From the NCBI GenBank assembly GCA_003134655.1, contig PLBY01000161.1:124001-188000 (forward strand): 64,000 nt of DNA. Reading direction: 5' to 3'. How positions within the stretch are numbered: position 1 is the first letter of the stretch; every line of letters starts with the position of its first letter. Origin of the DNA: Acidobacteriaceae bacterium (lineage in GTDB: Bacteria; Acidobacteriota; Terriglobia; Terriglobales; Acidobacteriaceae). The translations under genes were made by a program, and so were the position numbers. Positions 1-8,965 of this stretch are shown here, one piece after another. The notes beneath the pieces were generated by a model that was not told where the DNA came from, did not search any database, and was given only the letters and a program-made list of their open reading frames with translations.

Positions 1-696
1 GATCACCAGCGCGGCGCGGCGTCCGACTCGCCGCTCGAGCAGGTTTTGCACCCAGGCGCGAAAGAAGAGTTCTTCCAGCACGGCGACGAAAACGAAAATT
101 CCCGCCCACGAGAGAATCGCTTTGCCCCACGGAGGCAGGTTGGCATGGGGATGGAGGAAGCCGAGCGCGAGTCCGAGCACGAGAACTGCAGGTGCGAAGA
201 ACAGGAGTTCGCGCAAGCCGGTCTTCCAGTCGCTCAAGCGAAGGTGAAAATCAAACCCGGTGCCGTCGAGATGGCGGATGGCGAGGAAACCGTAGAGGCC
301 CGCATCCACCAGAAGCAGGTTGTTCAACCCCCGCAAGCCGGCGGGCCAGGCGACGTCGAACCAGCGCAGATCGACGGCCAGGCCCAGCGTGAGAAGAATC
401 AGTGCGTCGCGCCAGTTGCCACGCTGTTCGGGATCGACGACTGCCGCCCGCGCCAGCAGCCAGGCGATCACGACCGGCAGCACGGCGTATAACGCGAACC
501 ACTGCCAGCGAAATATGTGCTGCGTCGCTGCGATGACGACGTAGGGCACAACCAACAGCGCGGGCAATCCTATGCGCCCGGCACCCGGCCAGCGTGCGAC
601 TCCCGCTGCCACGCGCTCGGCCGCAAATCCAAAGGTGGCCGCGGGCACTAACTCGGCGATCAAGACTGCAATTACGACCGGCGTTGCATTCGACAT
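1..696 (-). CDS. CPBP (CAAX protease/Abi) family intramembrane metalloprotease, 3' end cut by window edge
   Basis: My own translation of the minus strand from ATG at 696 gives a multi-TM protein ending ..FVAVLEELFFRAWVQNLLERRVG; the EExxxR motif is typical of CPBP proteases. Not in the ORF track because the frame is open at the edge. Confidence 0.8.
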   Translation of the reverse strand, partial: MSNATPVVIAVLIAELVPAATFGFAAERVAAGVARWPGAGRIGLPALLVVPYVVIAATQHIFRWQWFALYAVLPVVIAWLLARAAVVDPEQRGNWRDALILLTLGLAVDLRWFDVAWPAGLRGLNNLLLVDAGLYGFLAIRHLDGTGFDFHLRLSDWKTGLRELLFFAPAVLVLGLALGFLHPHANLPPWGKAILSWAGIFVFVAVLEELFFRAWVQNLLERRVGRRAALVI

Positions 697-1126
697 TCGC
701 ACTATCTTATCCGGGCTGTGCAACCGCCCGGCAAGTGCGTCGTGCCGAGGCAACGCCGGCGCCCCCTCAAGCCGCGAGTGGCAATCCTATTTCGCCGGGT
801 GCGAAGCGATCCGAAAGAGTTTCATAACTCCTCTCCTTGAAACGGATTGGAACTGAATTGCCCACTTGCCCAGCCTTGGAAGACTTGCCAAATCTGCTGC
901 GGAATGCGCCTGCAGGAGGGAAATCGCTTTAGCGCCGGACCGCACCGGCTTTGCGTCTCTTCCGGCAGCGCCGTGACCCGGCTGCCGGCTTTCTCGCTAA
1001 TCGGATAGTGAGGCGAACGGTATTTTCGTTACATGTTTGGTAAGTTCGCATTCGGTGAGGCCCCGTCGCTTGTGCAAGGGGCCGCCTCGGACTAGAATTC
1101 CGTCGAATCTTTTCAAGGAGGCATTC

Positions 1127-1891
1127 ATGGCCGCTGCTCCGGTCCTGCCCACATCGCCGTCAACCCCCGAACCCGCGCCGCTTTCTGAAGGCGCGCGCAT
1201 CGTTGATACGTTTATCGCACCGTCGAAGACGTTTACCGACCTGCGGCGGAACGCAAACTGGTGGGCGCCATTTCTTCTAATGGTGGTGGTTTCGACGGTG
1301 TTCGTTTACATTGCGGGGCAGAAAATTGGATTCCGCAAAATCATGGAGAACCAGATGCAGGCGCAGCCAAAGGCGCAACAGCGTCTGGAAAACCTCCCCG
1401 CCGATCAGCGCGAGCAACAGATGGAGGGCGGAGCCAAGTTTACGGGAATCATTTCCTACGCCTTTCCGGTGATCACGCTGATCATCTGGCTCATCATCGC
1501 AGGCGCTTTGTTTGGGACCTTCAAGTTCGCTGCCGGGGCAGACATCACGTTCAAGGTTTCGCTCGCGATCGTCATTTACGCAGCCCTGCCGCTGATGGTG
1601 AAGACGCTACTGGCTCTGCTGTCGGTGGTGGCGGGCATGAGTCCGGACTCGTTTTCATTTCAGAACCCGGTCGCCACCAATCCCGGCTATTTCATGAACC
1701 CGTCGGACAACGTATTCCTGTATAGCCTGGCATCGGGGCTGGATATTTTCATGATCTGGACGCTTGCCCTGACGGCGATCGGTTTTACCTGTGTCAGCAA
1801 AGTGAAACGCGGCACGTCGTTCGCCATTGTTTTTGGATGGTGGGCATTTTTCTCGCTGGCCGGTGCCGCACTGGCGGGTGCTTTCTCATAA
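1127..1891 (+). CDS. YIP1-family integral membrane protein
   Basis: ORF frame 1037..1891; start at ATG 1127 preceded by AAGGAG; several TM segments, YIP1-like layout. Confidence 0.65.
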   Translation: MAAAPVLPTSPSTPEPAPLSEGARIVDTFIAPSKTFTDLRRNANWWAPFLLMVVVSTVFVYIAGQKIGFRKIMENQMQAQPKAQQRLENLPADQREQQMEGGAKFTGIISYAFPVITLIIWLIIAGALFGTFKFAAGADITFKVSLAIVIYAALPLMVKTLLALLSVVAGMSPDSFSFQNPVATNPGYFMNPSDNVFLYSLASGLDIFMIWTLALTAIGFTCVSKVKRGTSFAIVFGWWAFFSLAGAALAGAFS

Positions 1892-1900
1892 CTGCCGCGG

Positions 1901-2740
1901 TCAACCTGCAATCGATTCAATCGCCTGCAACGCATCTGGCGGAAGCGTCAGCGCGAAACTATCGAGATCTTCCCTCATGTGATCGGCGCTGGAAGTGCCG
2001 GTTATCGGCGACATATCGATGGTGCGCGCAAAGTTGAATACAATCTGAGCCGGAGTTGCGTTCAGCCTGGCCGCGAGTGCGATCAATTGAGCGTTCTTCA
2101 GCACCTCGCGATTTGCGGTTAACAGCGAGAATCCCTGATAGATGATCTTGCGCTGGTTGCAGAACAATCGCACTTCGCGATCCCAGCCGAGGCGGGCAAA
2201 GCAGCGGTTCTGGACGAAGGCCGGGAGTTCCGAGTGAGCGGCCTCCATTTGCTCCAGGTGCTGCAGTGAGATGTTGCTCACGCCGAGATAGAGTGTGCGG
2301 CCGGCGTCGCGCTCTTTCCGCATCGCCTCCCAGACTTCGGTGTCTGCGTCCGTCCATTCCTCATGGGATGACGGCCCGTGCAAGAGGAAGCTGTCGACGC
2401 GGTCCGTGCCGAGATGTTCGAGCGAACTGGCTAAAGACTGAGCGACCTGAACCGAGAGGCTTGCGTCCGGATCGTAGGGCAGGCGGTGATCCTGACCGCG
2501 CTGGTAGGTGAACTTGGTCTGCAGAAAGAGATCGGCGCGCGTTACGATGCCCGCGCCGTAGGCGGCGGCCAGGCCCTCGCCGACTCCGGATTCGGAGTAG
2601 TGCTTGCGCTGGTTGGCGGTGTCGATGGCTCGAAAGCCCATGCAGAGTGCACGTTCGGTAAGAGCTGCAGTGCGGTCTTCCTTCCAGGCGGTACCGTAGA
2701 GAAAATCGGGAGCGGAACTGGCTGAGGGCATCTGCGTCAT
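1901..2740 (-). CDS. Aldo/keto reductase
   Basis: GFRAIDTANQRKHYSESGVGEGL, DSFLLHGP, LGVSNIS motifs. Confidence 0.85.
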   Translation of the reverse strand: MTQMPSASSAPDFLYGTAWKEDRTAALTERALCMGFRAIDTANQRKHYSESGVGEGLAAAYGAGIVTRADLFLQTKFTYQRGQDHRLPYDPDASLSVQVAQSLASSLEHLGTDRVDSFLLHGPSSHEEWTDADTEVWEAMRKERDAGRTLYLGVSNISLQHLEQMEAAHSELPAFVQNRCFARLGWDREVRLFCNQRKIIYQGFSLLTANREVLKNAQLIALAARLNATPAQIVFNFARTIDMSPITGTSSADHMREDLDSFALTLPPDALQAIESIAG

Positions 2741-2760
2741 TGTGCCATGAAAACCTTTTA

Positions 2761-2829
2761 ACCACGGAGGACACAGAGGACACGGAGGGAATCTGGGATT
2801 CCTCTGCGATCTCTGCGTCCCCTGCGGTG
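2761..2829. repeat. Imperfect inverted repeat built of 9-bp units (ACACRGAGG)
   Basis: accacggagg-acacagagg-acacggagg ... cctctgcgatctctgcgtcccctgcggt. Confidence 0.65.
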
Positions 2830-2897
2830 AAGACTTTCTTGTGGAGATGACCTCGCACGCATTGCCGGTATATGCTGGGAGCCCCAGGAGGCTTTCC

Positions 2898-3476
2898 GTG
2901 AAACGAACTTTTGCCGTTGCTGGTCTTGTCGTCTACGCCGCGCTTGCTTTTGCCCAAACCGCGACTCCGCCCACCAAAGCCCCGGCTGCACCTGTGGCAG
3001 CTCAGGGGCCGACTAAAGATCCGGTGGCATCCTCGCTGCGCTTGCTGCTGCAACGCTCACAAAACAACACAGTGGGGGCCATTGAGGCCATGCCTGCGGA
3101 CAAATTCTCCTACAAGCCCACGCCCGATCAAATGCCATTTGCGCACCTGGCCGTGCACGTCGTCGAGTTCAACAACTCTTTCTGCGCCAAAGCGGCGGAC
3201 GTTGCCGCACCCAAGGTGGATGGACCGAAAGAGAGTGATTCGAAGGACACGCTTGTGGCGGCGGTCAAAGCGTCGTACAGCTTCTGCAGCGACGCTCTGA
3301 GCAAAATGGACGACTCGAAGCTGGGCGACAGCATTGAATTATTCGGTGGCCGGCAGGCTCCGCGAGCCATGGCGGCGCTGATCCTCTCCAGCGGCTGGGC
3401 CGATCACTACAGCACGGCGGCAATGTATTTGCGTCTGAACGGCATTCTTCCGCCATCGGCGCAACCGAAGAAGTAG
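2898..3476 (+). CDS. DinB-family protein with signal peptide
   Basis: GTG 2898 after AGGAG; VKRTFAVAGLVVYAALAFAQ leader; DinB-like helical pattern (H in QMPFAHLAVHVVEFN, GWADHYSTAAMYLRLNGILPP). Confidence 0.65.
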   Translation: MKRTFAVAGLVVYAALAFAQTATPPTKAPAAPVAAQGPTKDPVASSLRLLLQRSQNNTVGAIEAMPADKFSYKPTPDQMPFAHLAVHVVEFNNSFCAKAADVAAPKVDGPKESDSKDTLVAAVKASYSFCSDALSKMDDSKLGDSIELFGGRQAPRAMAALILSSGWADHYSTAAMYLRLNGILPPSAQPKK

Positions 3477-3607
3477 CTTCAAGGCAAATTGCAATTCGTC
3501 ACAGGCTCCGGGACGGCCGGGGGCCGGGTTCGCCGTGTCTCTCCGCGACGAGTAGAATGGGGGTGGAACAAATTCCTCATTTTGCAATACGAATGCGGGA
3601 GGACATC

Positions 3608-4132
3608 ATGCAACGTACGCTCTGCATTCTTCTGCTTCTTTCAGCGACAGCAGTTCTCGCACAAGATAAGAATCCGGTCACGTCGGTGGCGAAGGAAATA
3701 CTGCCGCGCCAGCAGAAGAACCTGGTGGCTGCGGTCGAAGAAATGCCCGCCGGTAAGTTTGGCTACAAACCTACCGAGCAGCAGATGACGTTTGGCCATC
3801 TCGTGCTGCATATCGTCGAGTCGAACAACTATCTCTGTTCGAAAATTGGTGACTTGCCTGAAGTCAAGGCGCCGGTGCCGCTGAAGGAATCCGACGGCAA
3901 AGACAAGCTGGTGACGGCACTGAAGGCGAGCTTCGAATTTTGCAGCACCGCGCTCGGCAAAGTGGATGACTCCAAACTCGGCGATGAAATCGAGCTATTT
4001 GGTGGGCGCAACGGATCGCGAGCGTTTGCCCTGATCGCGCTGACCAATGATTGGGCCGACCACTACAGCTCGGCCGCGATTTATTTGCGCCTGAATGGAT
4101 TGCTGCCGCCGACCGCTCAGCCGAAGAAGTAG
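3608..4132 (+). CDS. DinB-family protein with signal peptide (tandem paralog)
   Basis: Same architecture and C-terminal motif DWADHYSSAAIYLRLNGLLPPTAQPKK as the upstream gene. Confidence 0.65.
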   Translation: MQRTLCILLLLSATAVLAQDKNPVTSVAKEILPRQQKNLVAAVEEMPAGKFGYKPTEQQMTFGHLVLHIVESNNYLCSKIGDLPEVKAPVPLKESDGKDKLVTALKASFEFCSTALGKVDDSKLGDEIELFGGRNGSRAFALIALTNDWADHYSSAAIYLRLNGLLPPTAQPKK

Positions 4133-4139
4133 CTCTCGG

Positions 4140-4167
4140 TACTCAGTACCCAGTACTCAGTACTCAG
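4140..4167. repeat. Heptad array H1 (TACTCAG/TACCCAG x4)
   Basis: TACTCAG TACCCAG TACTCAG TACTCAG read directly. Confidence 0.9.
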
Positions 4168-4203
4168 AATTTCGCTGCGAGCGGAAGTGCTGATACTGGA
4201 GCC

Positions 4204-5232
4204 CTACTTAATCTGCACGAGTTCGTGGGACGCGGACGCTTCGGGCATCGGCGGGGCGGGATGCTGCGGGGCGCGCCAGGAATCGAAAATGGAAACCTGA
4301 TGCACGCACGAGACTGTGCAGTGCGGGGCGCAGGATTTTTCGGTGAGATATTCGCGGCGCAGGTCGTCGCGGGTGTAGGTGGCGAGGGGGACTCCGGGAT
4401 ATCCGCGCTGCTGCGAGCAGTAGTGGACGAGTCCGTCTTCGCAGATGTAGAGATAGCGGCCGCCGGCCCGACAACGCCAGTCGTTGGGCTGGCCTTTCGC
4501 AATGTTGTCCTGAAATGAGTTGATGCGGGTGAAGCTGCTCTTCTCCAGCGCCTGCATTTCGTGGTAGATGCGGCGCTCTTCGTCGCCCAGCGGCTGCACT
4601 TGGCCGCTGCCATCGTGAATGATTCCGATGGTTGAGGTGAAGCCGAGTTCAATCGCGCGCTCGCCGATCACGAGCGCGTCCTGCGGGTGGGTGATACCGC
4701 CGCCGACCACGGAATTGATATTCACGTGAAAGTCGGCGTGCTCGGCGAGCAGCTGCAACTTCTTGTCGAGAACCTTCAGGCTCTTCTTCGAGACTTCGTC
4801 GGGATTCACGTTGTCGATGGAAATCTGTAGCCACTCGAGGCCGGCGCGGTTCAGGCGCTGGATGCGCTCGGCGACGAGCAGATATCCGTTCGTGATGAGT
4901 CCGGCGATCATGCCGTTGGCGCGGATGCGGCGGATGACGTCGTCGAGTTCGGGATGCATGAGCGGTTCGCCGCCCGAGATGGTCACGACAGCGGTGCCGA
5001 GCGAGCCCAGTTTGTCGATGCGGCGGTACATTTCGTCGATCGGCACGGGCTTGGAGAAGTCGTCGTACTCGTTGCAGTAGGTGCAGGCCAGGTTGCAGCG
5101 GCGCATGGGAATGATGTGCGCCAGCAGCGGGTGGTCGGTAGAAGCGAGTGCGCGGACCGCCATGTTGGCCCCACGCAGGTTACGGTGCAGGGCTTTGGCG
5201 CGTCGGCGCAGGGTTGTGAGGACAGATGGCAT
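4204..5232 (-). CDS. Radical SAM protein
   Basis: [13 protein letters not shown] (CxxxCxxC), [13 protein letters not shown], Cys-rich C-terminus. Confidence 0.85.
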   Translation of the reverse strand: MPSVLTTLRRRAKALHRNLRGANMAVRALASTDHPLLAHIIPMRRCNLACTYCNEYDDFSKPVPIDEMYRRIDKLGSLGTAVVTISGGEPLMHPELDDVIRRIRANGMIAGLITNGYLLVAERIQRLNRAGLEWLQISIDNVNPDEVSKKSLKVLDKKLQLLAEHADFHVNINSVVGGGITHPQDALVIGERAIELGFTSTIGIIHDGSGQVQPLGDEERRIYHEMQALEKSSFTRINSFQDNIAKGQPNDWRCRAGGRYLYICEDGLVHYCSQQRGYPGVPLATYTRDDLRREYLTEKSCAPHCTVSCVHQVSIFDSWRAPQHPAPPMPEASASHELVQIK

Positions 5233-5346
5233 GAGGGTTAGCTTCTATTACAGCACAGGCAGGGGCTTTGGCGCATGTGGGACGACAGTGGTTGGGGATA
5301 TTTGCGGGGCGAATGGGGAAAGATTTCAGCCGTGCGAGGCGGGAAA

Positions 5347-5775
5347 TCACTTGGGCGGAAGGAACTTGCGCCAGGATTCATCGTCACCGCCCAATAGTTC
5401 ATGGCCAGCTTCGCGCAGGATATCCATGACGTTTCCCATTTGATCCTCCTGGAGCAACACATAGTCCGTGTCGTAGGTCGAGATGGCGAAGATGGGGATG
5501 TCGTTTCTCGACAACGGCTCGATGAAGGAGAGCAGGACTCCGGTTTGCGAGAAGGGGAACGGGCCTTCGAGTTTCAGGCAGATCCAGTGGTGTTTAGAGT
5601 CAACGTCCCGGGGAAGATTGTCTGCTGGGCAAACGATCGAGAGTTCGTCGGGGGTGCGGGTGATTGAGGTGAACTCTCCTCTTGTGGCCCATTCGGGAAT
5701 GGGTGCGTCGGGGGCGAGACGGACGATTGCGTAGGGGCCGGGGAGCCAGCGGAATTTGAGTTGGTGACGCTGCAT
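5347..5775 (-). CDS. ACT domain-containing protein
   Basis: KLEGPFPFSQTGVLLSFIEPLSRNDIPIFAISTYDTDYVLLQE resembles ACT/CASTOR-type domains. Confidence 0.65.
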   Translation of the reverse strand: MQRHQLKFRWLPGPYAIVRLAPDAPIPEWATRGEFTSITRTPDELSIVCPADNLPRDVDSKHHWICLKLEGPFPFSQTGVLLSFIEPLSRNDIPIFAISTYDTDYVLLQEDQMGNVMDILREAGHELLGGDDESWRKFLPPK

Positions 5776-5849
5776 TTTACGGGGCCGTTCGCTTTCCCAG
5801 AAGCCGATATTTTACGTTATGCGAGTTGCGGTGAGTTCGAATCTGCGTC

Positions 5850-5895
5850 GCCGAGCTTCGCTCGGCGGACAGCCGAAGGCGGCTGTCCCCACATA
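5850..5895. repeat. REP-like palindrome (GGACAGCCgaaggCGGCTGTCCCCACAT class)
   Basis: gccgagcttcgctcggc + ggacagccgaaggcggctgtccccacat. Confidence 0.85.
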
Positions 5896-5911
5896 GACAC
5901 ACATAGAACGT

Positions 5912-6601
5912 TCAACCTTCGACGGCTTTGCGTAGGGCAGCTCTCGCCAGGATGCGGGTGGAGTCGAGCATGGGAAGCGGAGAGGACTCCGGCGTCATCA
6001 CTAACGGAATCTCGGTGCAGGCCAGGGCGACGGCGTCGCAGCCTTCGTCTTTCAGGCCGCGGATTACTTCCGTGAGGTAGGCCTGGGTGCGCGGAAGGAA
6101 AGTCCCCAGGACCAGTTCGTCGAAGATGATGTGGTGGATACGCTCGCGCTGGTCCGCGGCGGGGACGCGGAACTCGATACCGGCGGCTTTCAACGTGTTG
6201 CGGTAGACCGGGCCGTCCATCAGAGAGCGGGTGCCCAGGACTCCGAGGCGTTTGTAATTGTGGCGCTTGGCTTCGTTCGCGACCTCGACCGCGATGTGCA
6301 GCCAGGGGCGCGGCGAGCGATGGGCAACCAGATCGAAAGCCTGGTGAACGGTGTTGACGGGAGCAATGAGAAAGTCGGCGCCAGCTTTGGCCAGTTTCTC
6401 CGCGGAGGAGAGCATGAGTTCCGCGACTCCGGCCCAATCGTTGGCGTCGATGCAGTTTTTGTATTGAATAAAGGGATGGCCGTGCATCGACACTTCGGGG
6501 TGGTTGTAGGGGCCGAGCAAGTCCGCGCCCTCAACGCAGATGGTGCGATAGCAGAGCGCGGCGCCTTCCGCGCTGGATGCGACGATGCCGATGTGTAACA
6601 T
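5912..6601 (-). CDS. Aspartate/glutamate racemase family protein
   Basis: HIGIVASSAEGAALCYRTI, FLIAPVNTVHQAFD, ALACTEIPLVM. Confidence 0.8.
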   Translation of the reverse strand: MLHIGIVASSAEGAALCYRTICVEGADLLGPYNHPEVSMHGHPFIQYKNCIDANDWAGVAELMLSSAEKLAKAGADFLIAPVNTVHQAFDLVAHRSPRPWLHIAVEVANEAKRHNYKRLGVLGTRSLMDGPVYRNTLKAAGIEFRVPAADQRERIHHIIFDELVLGTFLPRTQAYLTEVIRGLKDEGCDAVALACTEIPLVMTPESSPLPMLDSTRILARAALRKAVEG

Positions 6602-6625
6602 CAGTACTCAGTACCCAGTACTCAG
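6602..6625. repeat. Heptad array H2 (TACTCAG/TACCCAG x3)
   Basis: TACTCAG TACCCAG TACTCAG; abuts the racemase ATG at 6599-6601. Confidence 0.9.
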
Positions 6626-6653
6626 TTCGAACTTGAGTCTTGGGGCTCACGTC

Positions 6654-6923
6654 TTAACTTACTTCGTGTGTGTTGTGCCTTCCGATCAAATACCGTGCAA
6701 ACGACAAAAGTCCCGTGAAGCGGTAGGTTGGGTCCACATAGTGTTCGATTACGTAGAAAGCGAAATAATAGAAGCGACAAAAGGCCCAGATCGCGATTGC
6801 CAACAGGACACCCACTTGCAGCGAGGGACGCTGGAGGAGTATCAGGGTGCTCGCTAGCAACCCAAGAAGTAGGAAGAGGTCGCCTTTCACTTTGATCCAT
6901 GCCGGGTTGGTTAGGTTCCGCAT
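6654..6923 (-). CDS. Small membrane protein, hypothetical
   Basis: Hydrophobic segments LFLLLGLLASTLILL and VGVLLAIAIWAFCRFYYFAFYVIEHY. Confidence 0.5.
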   Translation of the reverse strand: MRNLTNPAWIKVKGDLFLLLGLLASTLILLQRPSLQVGVLLAIAIWAFCRFYYFAFYVIEHYVDPTYRFTGLLSFARYLIGRHNTHEVS

Positions 6924-6958
6924 GTTGGGGACGCCGTTGGCGGCAGAGCCTGCATGAT

Positions 6959-7516
6959 TCAGGATTTGATTGTAGCTGTAGTGACGGCGTACGGACTGGA
7001 ATCGCGATGGCGCTTTTCGAATTCTTCGCGGGTGCAGATGGTCTTTAGGTCGACGACCCGGTCGATGGCGAGGATGCCGTCGAGGTGATCGATTTCGTGC
7101 TGCAGGAGTTCGGAGAGACTGCGGTCGTCGCCGGCTTCGAACTCGAGGGTTTTGCCGCCGAGATTCTGATACCGGACGGTGATCTGGCGGTGGCGTTCGA
7201 CCTGCATGAAGATCGAGAGGAAGCTGAGGCAGGCGTCCCAGACTGTGACTTTCTCTTTGCTACGTTCGATGATATCTGGATTGATCAGCGGCCACGGATT
7301 GGCATCGGGGAGTTTTAGAAAGATGACGCGCTGTAGGATGCCTAGTTGGGGAGCGGCGATGCCGCGTCCGTAGCCGGTTTGCGACCGCCAGTGGGCGAGG
7401 GTGTCAGAGAGATCCGCGACCAGATCGGAAATTTCCCGCGCTGTGGCCTCTACGACCGGGGCGGCCTTTTGCCGCAAGAGCGGGTCACCGAGTTGGAGGA
7501 TGGGACGGATCGGCAT
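6959..7516 (-). CDS. def: Peptide deformylase
   Basis: Variant motif 1 GRGIAAPQLG, LLQHEIDHLDGIL (HExxH). Confidence 0.85.
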   Translation of the reverse strand: MPIRPILQLGDPLLRQKAAPVVEATAREISDLVADLSDTLAHWRSQTGYGRGIAAPQLGILQRVIFLKLPDANPWPLINPDIIERSKEKVTVWDACLSFLSIFMQVERHRQITVRYQNLGGKTLEFEAGDDRSLSELLQHEIDHLDGILAIDRVVDLKTICTREEFEKRHRDSSPYAVTTATIKS

Positions 7517-7546
7517 GTGCAGTCACCAAGTTGACTCTCAGGAATT

Positions 7547-7726
7547 CTATCGCTTGGGCTTTGACTCGGGATCTGACCATGCGAACTGAAGCACAATACA
7601 CAGGATCAAAGCCAGAAGAAAGTCCGCGAGCATGGGATGGGCGGGCCAGATCTTTTGCGCGAAGCCGAGCCACCATGCCAGCATGGCTGCGATCGTCGCT
7701 ACTGCGGAGATTTTCAGGGTCTTCAT
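7547..7726 (-). CDS. Small two-TM membrane protein, hypothetical
   Basis: Sub-frame MKTLKISAVATIAAMLAWWLGF..PMLADFLLALILCIVLQFAW of ORF 7547..7834. Confidence 0.4.
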   Translation of the reverse strand: MKTLKISAVATIAAMLAWWLGFAQKIWPAHPMLADFLLALILCIVLQFAWSDPESKPKR

Positions 7727-7795
7727 GGCCGGACGAAAGTTCAGCCGCAGAGCATGCGGTAATTCTACAACTTCCTTGGATTGGAGCGGCCGGGC

Positions 7796-7834
7796 TTCGC
7801 CCAAACCAGACAGCCGAGGCGGCTGTCTCCACAT
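7796..7834. repeat. REP-like palindrome (GACAGCCGAGGCGGCTGTCTCCACATG)
   Basis: Same class as 5850-5895; ends just short of the add stop codon. Confidence 0.85.
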
Positions 7835-7837
7835 GTT

Positions 7838-8854
7838 TCACCTGGCTGCGGCCGCGTCGAACAGGCTTAGGAGTTCTAGCTTCTTTTCTGCGGGTAGGAA
7901 CGAGGCTTCGAAGGAGTTGCGGGCCAGTTCTCTCAGGTGCTCGTCGGTGAATCCGAAAGTTTCCTGGGCGAGCTGGTATTCGCGCGAGAGCGTGGTGCCG
8001 AACAGGGCCGGGTCGTCGGTGTTGAGCGTGATCATGACGCCGTGGTCGAAATAGTTCTTCGTGGGATGGTCCGCGATTGCCTTGCATACTCCCGTGCGGA
8101 GGTTGCTGGTGATGCAGAGTTCGACGGGAATCTGGCGCTGCGCGAGTTCTTCGATCAGGTCTGCGTCCTGGGCGGCGGTGAAGGCATGGCCTATGCGCTC
8201 GGCGCGCAGGTTGAGCGCTCCCCAGATGGATTCTGGAGGGCCGGTCTCGCCGGCGTGCGCGGTCAGGCGCAAGCCTTGGTCAGCGGCGTAGCTATAGACG
8301 CCGCGGAAGAGTTCCGGCGGCGCCTTCACTTCATCCCCACCAATGCCCACGCCAACGACGTGGCGGTCGCGGGAGCGCGCGGCCAGTTCGAACACTTTTT
8401 GCGCTTCTTCTACTCCGAAGTGACGGGTGGCGTCGAAAATCCAGAGCAACGACACGCCGAAATCGCGGGCGCCGCGGGCGCGTCCACGTTCCAGACCTTC
8501 GAAGATGGCGGGGAAATCCTGCTTGCGGAAGAGGCAAACGCCGACCGCAACATAGACCTCGGCGTGCAGCACGTTCTCTTCTTTCAGGCGCTGCATGAGG
8601 CGGTAAGTGATGAGTTCGTAATCTTCGGGGCCGCGCAGATGCGCGCTCACGGCCTTGAAGGCCATCAGGAAGCTCTGGAAATCGGTGTAGCCGTAAAGGC
8701 TCTGGACCTCGGCGAGGGTGGAATGATCGCCGTGGAGTTTGCGGAGTTCGAGCAGAGTCGCGGGCTCGACCGCGCCCTCGAGGTGGAGATGCAATTCTGC
8801 TTTAGGAAGCTGGCGGATGAAAGCGTTCGGGGGACGATCTACTGCTGCGGTCAT
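7838..8854 (-). CDS. add: Adenosine deaminase
   Basis: PKAELHLHLEGAVEP, LTAHAGETGPPESIWGAL, ERIGHAF, ELCITSNLRTG, LNTDDPALFGT. Confidence 0.9.
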   Translation of the reverse strand: MTAAVDRPPNAFIRQLPKAELHLHLEGAVEPATLLELRKLHGDHSTLAEVQSLYGYTDFQSFLMAFKAVSAHLRGPEDYELITYRLMQRLKEENVLHAEVYVAVGVCLFRKQDFPAIFEGLERGRARGARDFGVSLLWIFDATRHFGVEEAQKVFELAARSRDRHVVGVGIGGDEVKAPPELFRGVYSYAADQGLRLTAHAGETGPPESIWGALNLRAERIGHAFTAAQDADLIEELAQRQIPVELCITSNLRTGVCKAIADHPTKNYFDHGVMITLNTDDPALFGTTLSREYQLAQETFGFTDEHLRELARNSFEASFLPAEKKLELLSLFDAAAAR

Positions 8855-8965
8855 GCCTCTGATTGTAGATTCTTGAGGGGAGATTTGCGAGGGAGCGGCC
8901 AGCCCACTCCCTGTGATTTTTTCCGATACAATTCGCTGTTCTCATTCCAAGTTGAGGGAGAGCGC

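Noticed and set aside
962-993. Stem-loop CCGGCAGC..GCTGCCGG near 970
   Set aside because: Lies between divergent genes with only a weak T stretch; function not supported.
4140-4167. CRISPR-like interpretation of the short repeats
   Set aside because: Contiguous 7-bp units without spacers; no cas genes in the window.
7937-8965. N-terminal 343 codons of the 867-aa plus-strand ORF 7937..10540
   Set aside because: They lie antisense to adenosine deaminase; the carboxylesterase starts at ATG 8966 with a signal peptide. Long antisense frames are common at this GC.
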